Part shown: one piece after another, positions 24,190 through 34,355 of the stretch
Layout: each line of letters begins with the position of its first letter
Numbering within the stretch: the stretch's first letter is position 1
Assembly: GCA_036023115.1 (NCBI GenBank)
Contig: JAYKKT010000059.1
Span: 8,772,001-8,836,000 of the forward strand
Reading direction: 5' to 3'
Origin: Brasenia schreberi
Lineage: Eukaryota > Streptophyta > Magnoliopsida > Nymphaeales > Cabombaceae
Length of the DNA stretch: 64,000 bases
Position numbers and translations under genes: made by a program
The notes under the pieces: generated by a model
What the model was told of the DNA's origin: nothing
Seen by the model: the letters and a program-made list of their open reading frames with translations, nothing else
Database searches by the model: none

Positions 24190-24965
24190 CTCGTTATCCA
24201 TGGTCACCACCTCCACCGACCACTCCCTTTTTCCTTCCCACCATAAATAACCAAAAACAGAAAATGCACCAAAATGAGAGGTGGCATCCGATTTCGATCA
24301 GCATGGAGGCACTAAGAGGTCTCCAATTCTTCTTCTCATCAATCCTTTCATCCCTAGGAGTCGTCGTATGCCAGCAAGAAGTCATGCCTCCAAGGGTCTC
24401 AAAAGCCAAACCGAAGGCAGCATGGGAATGTCATCCGACACAATTTTCCAGCCTCAGATGCTGTTGGAGCTACAGATGGAAGGTTTGAAGACCCCAGTCT
24501 CCATCATCTACTCTAACGCCGGAAAGACCGCTTTGAATTTCGATGATTCTTCGACCGAAAGTGCTAGTTTGCGGGAAATGTTGTCCGATTACAAAAGTCA
24601 AGTGAGGCATTCACCACAAGCATCAGAGTTGTGGAGCTCTCGAAAGGGAAGAGATGCTAGCGGAGGCAGCACTACGGCCGTTGGGGAATTGCGATCGGAT
24701 CTCACTTCGGGACGTCACTAGGAAGTCAGTGGACTTGTTGGCAGATTAGTTGAAACGGATGCCAAAAGAGCTCCTCGAAGATCTGAAGGTCGAGCTCTGG
24801 TTGATTCTCCAGGTCTCGGGTGGGCTACAGCAAGGAGACGAGTTCCTCGTCTGTCGTCTCCATCTGACCAAACCAAACAACACCGCCATTGTCCTAGCTG
24901 AATCACCGCACCAACCGTCCTCCTCAGCCAATCACCACAACCAGTGATCTACCTCTTTCGATTAG
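24190..24965 (-). mobile_element. Internal region of a minus-strand LTR element, unrecognised frames
   Basis: This stretch is richer in G+C than its surroundings and lies downstream (on the minus strand) of a primer-binding site and LTR. It is where gag should be. The longest frame is actually on the plus strand (24281-24721, 146 codons, containing SMGMSSDTIF and LREMLSDYKSQVRHS). Minus-strand frames are shorter. I recognise no domain in any of them, so its nature is inferred from position only. Confidence 0.4.
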
Positions 24966-24977
24966 GCTATGATATCA
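24966..24977 (-). other. Decayed primer-binding site (tRNA-Met-i type)
   Basis: The plus strand reads GCTATGATATCA, two changes from the usual GCTCTGATACCA complement of the initiator tRNA-Met site. It touches the TG of the adjoining LTR exactly as expected. Confidence 0.55.
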
Positions 24978-25249
24978 TGTTGGAAATCCAACAAAATTCC
25001 TAAATTTCTTTTATTGAAATTATCAGATAATCTGTACACAATAAGCCACATTAGGCTTGTATTTATTGAATGAAAGGTAAGCATTTATAGAGAGAAAGAG
25101 AGAGAAGTGAAAGCCAATAACGTTCAATTACTGGTTTTTGAAGATAGTCATTGGGGCCCCCTAGTGGCCCTAGTATTGAATCACATGTATACTTTTATAA
25201 TAAGAAAAATATAGTAAAATATACAGAAAAATACATGTATATTCTAACA
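24978..25249 (-). mobile_element. 5' LTR of a minus-strand copia-like element, 272 bp
   Basis: On the minus strand it begins TGTTAGAATATAC (at 25249) and ends GGATTTCCAACA (at 24978), next to the primer-binding site. The TG...CA ends and the size suit a small copia LTR. A short GA run and a possible TATA element near 25085 are within it. It appears to have cut off the left end of hAT copy B. Confidence 0.6.
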
Positions 25250-27565
25250 GCCCAACCCTATTATATTTTAACACTTATATATCATGTTTTGAAGGGTAAA
25301 TTATTACGAAATTGGGTTGATATTGTGCATGAATGAAGTTCTAAATTTATGAAGTTATGAAAGCTTACGGGTTGTTCTATTATGGCTGATGGTTGGACAG
25401 ACAGTCGTGTAGGTTATTAGTAAACTTTTTGGTCTATTGTCCTAAGAAAACATTATTTTTTAAATTATATGACTTGTCCCATATCAACAAAACTACAGAT
25501 AATTTACTCACTAATTTTGAAGAAGTTAAGGAAGTGGGTGTTATAAATGTGATTTAATTCATTACTAACAATACTGTAAATTTCAGAGCAAATGGTAAGA
25601 TACTTGAGTCGAATCATACATCTTTAGTGTGGATCCCATGTGTTGCACATTGCATAGACTTAATGCTTAAGGATTTAAGTGCAATGGATGAAATTAAGGA
25701 GATAATTGATGCATGTAGAAATGTTATAAAGTTTATTTATATCACTCTTTTGCATTGCATTTGATGAGAATCATATTATTGGAAGGGATTAGGCCTTCAT
25801 TGACAAGATTTGTTACTAATGTTATTATTGTTCAAAGTCTTGTTGTACATAAAAAATGCATTCAAAAAAGTGTTTGCATCTTATGAATGGGGACTCTATT
25901 AATTGGTTGAGAAAAAAGAAAGGAATTGTTATAGTAGATGTTGTTTTCAATGCTCAATTTTAGGAAAATTACAGTAAGTTTTTAAGGATGATTGTAACTT
26001 TCATTAAAGTAATGAGAATAGTAGACAATGAAGATAGGTCTGCCATTACTTTTATATATAATGCAATGGATAAGGCCAAATTGGAAATACAAGAAAATCT
26101 TGATGGCAAACGATCACTATTGAAAAAGGTTTAAAAGTGTATTGATACGTAGTAGAACCGATAAATGCATCATGATTTGTATTAGGTTGTTTACTTTTTT
26201 AACCCCTCTATTAGATTTTCTCTTAACTTTGTAGAGGACGAAGAAGTTAAAAATGATATATTAAATGCAATTGATCTTGTACAAGATTTATTTGTTCGGT
26301 GTAATATCTATTTAGAGTTAAGCAAGTATATTCATTATATTGTAGACTTTGGAAGGCTAATTGCAATACAACTTCTCTCTCAAAAGAGAAATTTTGTTTT
26401 TATTGATATATGATAAGTTATCAATTATTTCATTTGATTTTGAATTGATTGACTTTAAGCATTTATTATTATTATATTTTATTTTAGATGAATGAAGGGC
26501 TCGCTTTGGTGTAAATATACCAAACTTGTCGAGATTTGCTCAACATATATTAAGTCAAATATCTAGTTCTAGTAAATGCGAAAGAAATTGGAATTTTTTT
26601 AATGCATTCACACAAAAAAGATAAACAGACTCGAGTATGTCCATCTTCATGATTTTGTCTATATAGTATACAATATGAAGTTAAAACAAAGATAACTTGA
26701 TTTAAGCATTTAAAAATATATTTATCGCTTCTTAGTTCTTCTTAAGTTCTTATTAATAATAAAATATAATGTTATCTTATAGTTATATTGTTTCTTTTGT
26801 TTTCTTTTAGACAAATACAAAGAGATTCAAGAAAGGTAAGGAAGGTGCTATATAACCATTTAAGTTACAAAAATATTTATATTCTTGATGATTGAGTCGA
26901 AGAAGAGGAATGTCCTATCATTTTAGAGGATTAAAACTAGAGGGCGATAGAAGTTGAAGCAAAACTTGGAGATGATGATATAGAAGCAATTGGTTTGGAG
27001 GATCCAATTGCAAAGAAGGAGATGACGATGATGATGATGTTGGCAACCCTAACTATAATGATTATAATGTTTTTGTTGATTATGATCCACATTTTATGTA
27101 ATCAATTTAATTTAATTTCATTCAGTAGTTCAATGACCAATCTATTAGAATTTATGGTTTTAGACTTTCAGTAAGTAGTTTAATATCATGTAGTTCGTAG
27201 TTTGTAACTTTGTACTTTGTATATAATTAATAATTAATAACGATGGAAGTTGCTTACAAATTCATTCTCTAATCTCTCTTACTAATCATTTCTAATTTTA
27301 TGAAGATTACTGAATTGAATGAAGCTTTTGAATTCACTTTTGTTTAATGTTGATTGTGTTAGAATTTGATTTATTAATGTTTTTTTTAATATTTTGAATT
27401 CTAAAGAATGATAATTTCAAAATTTTCATAAACTAGATTTATTAATATTTAAAAAAATCATCAAAAAAAAGTTGTGTTGTATCATACCATATCGACAATA
27501 CGGTGCATTTATCGTGTATAAGAGCCGAACACAATACGGGCTTCAATACGCTTTTTACAATATTG
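25250..27565 (+). mobile_element. hAT transposase relic, copy B (DUF659-like to C-terminus)
   Basis: Broken frames read TGCSIMADGWTDS, KEVGVINV, NHTSLVWIPCVAHCIDLMLK and DLSAMDEIKEIIDACRN, the DUF659-type part of plant hAT transposases. KCIHHDL-like and SKYIHYIVDFGRL text and a tail ending DYNVFVDYDPHFM follow. Stops are scattered throughout. The right end carries CGACAATACGG and AATACGGGC motifs and finishes TTTTTACAATATTG at 27565. Copy A is its close relative, and the subterminal motifs link it to the 1140-bp element at 10727. Confidence 0.78.
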
Positions 27566-27649
27566 GTCGAAAGCTTTTACTTTCTATTGTTTCTCTCCAT
27601 AATTCAAATTTTCTATTAATTTTTTTCTTACACTCATCAACTAATATAA
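27566..27649 (-). mobile_element. Small LINE remnant, target of two later insertions
   Basis: GTCGAAAGCTTTTACTTTCTATTGTTTCTC matches, with a few changes, the minus-strand LINE text GTCGGAAGCCTTTAC seen near 10276. Copy B of the hAT abuts it on the left and the complete LINE was inserted on its right. It is thus the older layer. (Only the first 20 bases of the remnant are diagnostic.). Confidence 0.6.
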
Positions 27650-30611
27650 CTTCGCCCATGTAGGGGATCACCCTTGCATTACCGGTCCCAAGCCCGGATA
27701 AAGGAGGAGGGTTGTGTTAGGCTTCCGACAGCCAGCGTAAAACTTCGTCGAATTTTTATAACATGGATTACAAAAATTATGAGCATTGCTTTGGGGCGTC
27801 CCCACCTAGCGACATGCTGCAGAGCCCGAATGCAGTAAGAAGTAAGCAAGGGCTACTACATTATCACCCGAATGTAGTGAATCAGTTCCCACATCATGGA
27901 CAGGTGTGGGTAAAGAAGTTAGTCCCGCTACATTGTCGCCCGAATGTAGTGAAAATTTTTCAGAGAGGTTCTCTGCATTTGGATTATAGACGGATGCGGG
28001 GGGTAAGGAAGCTAGTCCTAGATAATAAGATTCGTATTGGCTCTTGGAATATCAGAACATTATTCGGTAAGCTAATGGAGGTGGTAGATACTATGATTCG
28101 GAGAAAGATTCATATTCTACGTTTACAAGAGACAAAATGTGTTGGAGAAAAAGCAAAGGAGATAGAGGATATAGGTTTTAAATTATGGTACTCAGGTAAA
28201 GAAAAGGCTCGAAATAGAGTTGGTATTATCATAAATAAAGATTTAAAGGAGAGTGTAGTAGACATACAACGATATGGTGACTGAATCATGATGTTGAAAT
28301 TAGTATTAGGAGCTGAAGTTTTGAATATAGTTTGTGCTTACGCACCCCAAGTAGGACTAGAAGATAGTATAAAGATAATTTTTTGGAAAGAGTTAGATGA
28401 AGTGATTCAAAAGATTCCACAAAGGGAGATGATTTGTTTAGGAGGAGATTTAAATGGACATGTCGGTAAAGAGGCATTAGGATATCAAGGGATTCATGAA
28501 AACTTTGGTTTTGGGGATATAAATGAGGAAGGTAGGGAGATTTTAAATTTTGCTATGGCATTTGATCTCTTTATAGTTAATACAATCTTCAAAAAACTAG
28601 ATGAACATTTAATTACTTATAAGAGTGGCTTATCACAAACACAAATTGATTACTTTATTTGTAGAAGAAAAGATAGAGCGTGTTGTAAAGATTGTAAGGT
28701 AATTCTAGGAGAAAGCTTAACCACCCAACATCGACTTTTAGTTATGGATTTACAAATAAAAAAATGGACAAAGAAGAAAAGAGTGCATCGAGTTATTCGG
28801 ACTAAATGGTGGAACCTCAAAAACGAGAAAAAAGATATATTTAAACAGAAAGTCCTTCAAGGAGATGTTTGGAATTATGTTGGCACACCATGTGATATGT
28901 GGAACAATATGGCTATACATATTAGGAAAGTGGTGAAAGATGTATTAGGGGTATCTATGGGACCGGCACAAAAAGAAGCATGGTGGTGGAGTGAAGTAGT
29001 ACAAAATAAAATCAAGGCAAAGAGGGCATGTTACAAATTACATTATGCTAAGAAAACTAGTGAAACTTTAGAAGCTTATAAGAAAGCAAAGAAAGAAGCA
29101 AAAAAGGCCGTTAGTGAAGCAAAAACTAAGATTTGGGAGGACTTATATAAAAAACTCTACTCAAAAGAGGGTGAAAGAGATATTTTTAGGATAGCTAGGG
29201 AGATAAGAAGACTAAAGATCTTAATTATGTTAGATGCATAAAAGACGAGGATGAAAAAATTCTAGTGGCAAATGATGATATAAGAAATAGATAGAAAAAC
29301 TATTTTTATAATCTTTTTAATGAAAATAAAGATGTTAGTATTAGTTTAGGAGATTTAGCCAAGTCAGAAAAGTATATAAACCATAATTTCTACCGACATA
29401 TACAAAAGAATGAAGTCAAAGAGGCTCTTAAACATATGAAGGGTGGTAAATCGGTAGGACCAGATAATATTCCTATAGAAGTTTGGAAAATACTAGGAGA
29501 AATAGGAATCACTTGGTTGACAAGACTATTTAATGAAATATGGAAAAACCAAAAGATGCCTGAGGAATGTAGAGCAAGTAAACTTATACCCATATATAAG
29601 AACAAGAGAGACATTAAAAATTGTGCGAATTATTGAGGTATCAAGTTAATAAGTCATACTATGAAATTATGGGAAAGAATTATCGAACGTAGGTTAAGAC
29701 AAGTATCAAGTACAACAGAGAACCAATTTGGATTCATGCCAGGCAGATCTACTATTTAAGCGATTTACCTTTTGAGACGTCTTATGGAACATTTTAGAGC
29801 GAAAAAGAAAGACCTTCACATGATATTTATTGATCTAGAAAAAGCTTATGATAGGGTACCGAGGGAGGTTCTTTGGAGAACTTTGGAAAAAATATGTATC
29901 CCATTGACATATATTAACCTTATAAGAGACATGTATGATGGTGCAAAAACATGTCTCAGGACTCATGAAGGAACGACAGACTTCTTTGAAGTTAATATTG
30001 GGTTACATCAAGGATCAACTTTAAGTCCATACTTATTTATAATAGTGATGGATGAGTTAACAAAACATATTCAAGATGAAGTACCTTGGTGAATGTTATT
30101 TGCAGATAACATTGTATTAGTGGAGGAGTCTAAGGAAAAATTTAATAGAAAATTGGAACTATGGAGAGAAACATTAGAAAGCAAAGGCCTCTGACTTAGT
30201 AGAACAAAGACAGAATATATGGAATGTAAGTTTGATTATTTGGTTACTTGAGGACATAGAAATTAAAATTGGCACACATTGCATTCCCCAAAAGGAAAGT
30301 TTTAAATACTTAGGGTCAATTTTTCAGAGTGATGGAAGAATTGATGGAGATGTTATACATATAAGATGATTTGGACATATAGAAAGAAGATCAAAAGAAG
30401 AACCTGTAAGAAGGTTAAAAAAACTAAAATTTGAAAGTATTAAAAGAGGTAGAGGACAACCACAAAAGTGTTGGAAAGAAACAATAAGAATGATCTAGCT
30501 TATTGGGAGTGAAGTGCTAACATGGCACACGATAGGGATATGTGGAAACAAAGAATCCATGTAGCTGACCCCGTCTAGTATGGGAAAAGGCTTAGTTGTT
30601 GTTGTTGTTGT
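27650..30611 (+). mobile_element. Complete RTE-type LINE with 20-bp TSD, inactive
   Basis: The 2962-bp element is flanked by an exact 20-bp direct repeat at 27630-27649 and 30612-30631. The 5' head (27660-27755) has GGATCACCC, GGTCCCAAGCCCGG and GATAAAGGAGGAGGGTTG and is shared with the SINEs. The endonuclease frame (27763-28284, 28288-29241) shows [35 protein letters not shown] and TQHRLLV. The reverse transcriptase (29436-30130) shows [32 protein letters not shown] and [13 protein letters not shown]. Its catalytic box reads FADNI, so the second Asp is Asn. Stops interrupt it, and the C-terminal part near 30360 lacks roughly 230 bp compared with the copy at 50092. It ends GTATGGGAAAAGGCTTAG(TTG)n. 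Confidence 0.9.
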
Positions 30612-30631
30612 ACACTCATCAACTAATATAA

Positions 30632-31430
30632 TGTAAATATGGATTAACTTAAGATAAATTGTATGGGAAATTTGACAAGAACTTTGCACTATATAAAGCA
30701 TATGGCAGTGGATGAGGTTATGTAAGGAAGAACATCTCCTCAAGGGTCTGGTTTTAGGATTACAGTATATTTGGATGTAAAATGGGCCAGAAATCTTGAT
30801 GAAAGGCCTTCATTCATCGGTGAGGATTTCAAAAGCTGATACCCATGCAAGAGCTAGTAATAAAAAACGAGTGTAGATCTACAGCGGTGAACCTGTGGTA
30901 ACCTCCAAAATTCTTGGATAAGACATCTATTGCTAGAGATTGGTGTCACCTTCACAGGAGTTCTCTTAATGTGTCAAATAAAAGTTCCAGTAATTTTCAT
31001 GTACTTCTGTGCAGCATGAAAAGGATACTACCAGCAGACGACCAAAGATGGGGATTAAAACCAATAATATAAGAACAATTTGCTGCCATTTTTAGTAAAG
31101 GGTTATCAACACAGTGATTGTGCTCTCAGAAAAGTATGGTTGAGGACTGTGCAACTTGGGGACGATGGTGAATTTGCTAGTTTATTCTAGTCAACTGTTG
31201 TTTTCAAGTTATTATTTTATTTTCTGTTCATATTGAGTTATGGGGCAACCTATCACTTTTTTCTTAACTCAAACATTGTGAGAAGCATACGACCTCCAAT
31301 ATTAGGAACAGTGGATTGCAGTCCAGATGTTCTCTCCTCTGTTCTCAGTCTCATTCCGTCACGGATTCCCTTATTTTTGTTATAGCTGAACCCACTTGGG
31401 AAAATGCTTGATTAAGGTTTAGATATGATC
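30632..31430. other. Intergenic DNA, nothing recognised
   Basis: Moderately AT-rich, with only short chance frames on both strands. I see no conserved protein text, RNA gene or bounded repeat here. Confidence 0.4.
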
Positions 31431-31435
31431 ATGCT

Positions 31436-31617
31436 TAACGGTTAGTTGGTTCAAGTGGTTCGGCTTCCCTTAAGCAAGGTCCTGAGTCCAAGTCTTGTGA
31501 ATGGTGCAAACCAGCACTGGGAAAGCTTTACCCCCATGATGAGCTGGCCCAGCTCCAACCGGATAAGGTGGGTCCTTTATGGATGAGGATACCGGTGGTG
31601 TACTTCACCAAGAAAAA
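31436..31617 (+). mobile_element. tRNA-like SINE with poly(A) tail
   Basis: The left part resembles a pol III promoter. GTTAGTTGGTTCAAGTGGT matches an A box and GTCCTGAGTCCAAGTC, about 35 bp on, approximates a B box (GWTCRANNC). A body of about 120 bp follows and the element ends in AAGAAAAAAAAA at 31606-31617. These are the marks of a tRNA-derived plant SINE. I could not find a clear target duplication, and it differs from the TTG-tailed SINE family elsewhere in the window. Confidence 0.55.
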
Positions 31618-31711
31618 AAAAGGCTTTATGTTGAACAATCATTCCGAGTATCTTTAACAAAGGCTTTGGTTGGATATTTTTTTGTGATGTAGAGTTTGTG
31701 CATAAACTCCA

Positions 31712-31772
31712 CCCATCTAAGGGATCACTCTTACAATGCCGGTCCCAAGCCCGAATAAAAGAGGAGGGTTGG
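31712..31772 (+). mobile_element. Head fragment of the LINE-like SINE family
   Basis: GGGATCACTCTTACAATGCC, GGTCCCAAGCCCGAATAAA and GAGGAGGGTT match the first 60-70 bp of the SINEs at 16334 and 32969 and of the complete LINE. The rest of the element is missing. Confidence 0.65.
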
Positions 31773-31874
31773 CTTGTGTTGACTTGACAAGAGAACTTGA
31801 CTAGTTCTGGGAGCTCCTTGCTTGGTGGTTCAAACTACCTTTTGCTTGTCATCTATTAATCTTTCACGCCATTT

Positions 31875-31880
<6 letters not shown>

Positions 31881-31952
<72 letters not shown>
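31881..31952. repeat. (TA)n microsatellite
   Basis: About 36 uninterrupted TA units. Confidence 0.97.
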
Positions 31953-31955
<3 letters not shown>

Positions 31956-32953
31956 ATGGACTCCTATGTCAAATGATGTTATTGAGGAAGCCCCTTCTCT
32001 ATCTTCTTAACTCTTGCAGCTCCATCGATTTGTGCATGAAATGATATGGCTGTAGATCATGTTTGGATAACTTGTTTAGGCAGTGGTTCAGGAATCAACA
32101 CATAACAGCCTGATTCTTATTTTATTAATGGATTCCTTAAGGGGAGCTATGAAAAATCTGGTTGCAGAGCGGATTATCTAGATTAGGGATTCTCAAGTAA
32201 TATAAGGAAATTTCATACCGTACTCTCTGTGTTTGTGTGTGAGTGTGAGAAATGGCAAGTAACCATGTTCTCCAAGCATCCTATGCTTTTAGACGCGCCT
32301 CTGGCATGCTTCCTTTGCTATTATTCTTCAATTGTTCCATGCTCACTCTAGTTTGGCTAGTTTTGGTCTTTCAGAATATTACGAACAAAAACTCATCATC
32401 TTATAGTAATGACATAATAATATAACTATTGTATAAACCATCCATCTTTTAAGATTCACATCTTTCACTTGACCCATGTTTCAGCAGGTCTAAGAGCAAC
32501 CGTTATGACACGAGAGAGAGAGAGAGTTTTGTGAGGATTTCTTTCAGAAACTAATTATTGGTATTTGAAAAATGGCTTTCTGATCAAAAAATGGGTAAAA
32601 GTAACAACAGGTCTAAGAGCAACTGGGTAATGTTCCACGCGATCAGCATATATAGTTCTGTAAAAGTAACAACAGTCCATTGATTGTTCATCTCCAGACC
32701 ACATGAAGCTCAAGCACCTGCATGTGACGGATGGAGCTTTCATCCTAATATACCTGCTGCAGATCTCTATATATCGTTCTTCTACATTTGCAGAAACCCG
32801 ATTTGCCTCCTCTTATGCATGTTTTTTGTAAGGGAATTGAACCATACCATGGATCATTTCAAGTCCCATGCTACTCTTACAGTTCTTGTTGTGATCAATC
32901 GCATCTGTGAAACCTCTATGCAGCAATATAAAAGTAGGGGAAATTCTTTGTAA
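31953..32953. other. Intergenic DNA, nothing recognised
   Basis: Contains a short GA run near 32510-32528 and a nearby pair of similar words (AGGTCTAAGAGCAAC at about 32488 and 32610), but no gene or bounded element that I can support. Confidence 0.4.
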
Positions 32954-33191
32954 TAGTATTCTATGCTCTGCTTCTGTAAGAGATTACTCTTGCATGATCT
33001 GTCCCAATCCCGGATAAAGGAGGAGGGTTGCGTTAGGCTTCCGATAACCAACGTAAAACTTTGTCGGACTTATCTACTATAGATTCTATAAATTATACAC
33101 ATGATAAGGCTATGTGGGAACAAAGAATCCATGTAGCCGACCTCATCTAGTATGGTAAAATGCTTAGTAGTAGTTGTAGTATTCCATACTC
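32954..33191 (+). mobile_element. SINE-like element with imperfect TSD (32969-33176)
   Basis: The head (GTAAGAGATTACTCTTGCAT, TCCCAATCCCGGATAAAGG, AGGAGGGTTGCGTTAGGCTTC) joins a LINE-type tail (AACAAAGAATCCATGTAGCC, GACCTCATCTAGTATGG, AATGCTTAGTAGTAGTTG). Flanking 15-bp repeats at 32954-32968 and 33177-33191 differ at two positions, consistent with an old insertion. It is 208 bp long and has no frame. Confidence 0.7.
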
Positions 33192-33879
33192 CCCACTTTA
33201 AGCCAATATTTGTTTGTTATCTTCTTTGCACCATGCAGACTCCACACATCCTCTGCCTCGATAGGTGGCCTATAAAGAGGTCAAAGGAAAGATGAGGCTC
33301 ATAGCCATCATGGGTGAAAAATATGCATATGGCATCAAATTTCACTACCAAGATGTATTTACATAATGATAGAGGACTGAAAAGGAAACACACATCTTTT
33401 TGAAGTACAGTGGCGCTTACTATGTTACTGCATGTGGTAAACGAATGCACTCTCTTGCTGGGAAAACATCTTAAAGCGGCACCTTTTAGAGTTTCACAGT
33501 TCGTCCCATGCATCAACTATCAAGATTCCTTATGGACACATCAACTACCATTGGAAAGAGATTTTCTACTTTTCTTAGATAAAGGTTAGAACAAAAACAT
33601 CCTCCACATGACAACTCTTCAGCAAACATTCGTCACATGGAAAACTCTCATATGTAATGATGATCTAGATCTTAATATTTGAGATTAAGAATTGTTTCTT
33701 TAGTGATGTAACTTATAAATAGTGTTTAAGTTACATGACCTCCATTACGTAACTTTGGATATTTGAGAACTTTATTAGTTTTCTTGTTTGCTTTTGACTT
33801 GGTAATGAACTAATAATTAGATTATCCTTAATCATCAGTTAGTTAATATTTATTTGTTTGTTTACATCAGTTATTATCA
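33192..33879. other. Intergenic DNA, nothing recognised
   Basis: Only chance frames are present; the longest is a minus-strand frame at 33217-33516 with no recognisable domain. Confidence 0.4.
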
Positions 33880-34355
33880 AAGCAAAAAAGGCATGTTACA
33901 AATTGCATGAAGAAGACTAGTGACACTTGAGAGGCTTATAAGAAAGCAACGAAAAAAGTAAAAAAGACTGTTAGTGAAGTAAAAGATAAATTTTGAGACG
34001 ATTTATACAAAAACCTAAATCAAAAGAAAGTGAAAGTGATATTTTGTAAGATAGCTAAGACCAGAGATGAAAACTAAGGTTCTTACTTTTGTTATATGCA
34101 TAAAAAATGAGGATGAAAAGATTCTAGTAGCGAATGATGATATTAAAAATAGATGAAAAATTAATTTTATAAGACTTTTAATGATAATAAAAAGATGTTA
34201 TTATTAACTTAGGAGAGTTAGCTAAATCAGAAAAGTATATAAATTGTAATTTCTATCGACGTATATGAAAGTTGGTAAATCTGTAGGACCAGACAATATT
34301 CCTATAGAAGTATGAAAAATCCTAAGAGAGAAAGGGTCCACTTAGCTCGCAAGAC
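33880..34355 (+). mobile_element. LINE fragment, + arm of an inverted pair
   Basis: Degenerate text such as AKKACYKLH, KSVGPDNIPIEV and a following RLH-like end matches the linker and early reverse-transcriptase region of the complete LINE (29010-29530). Stops and small indels are frequent. It stops abruptly where the minus-strand copy begins with its 3' tail. Confidence 0.75.
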
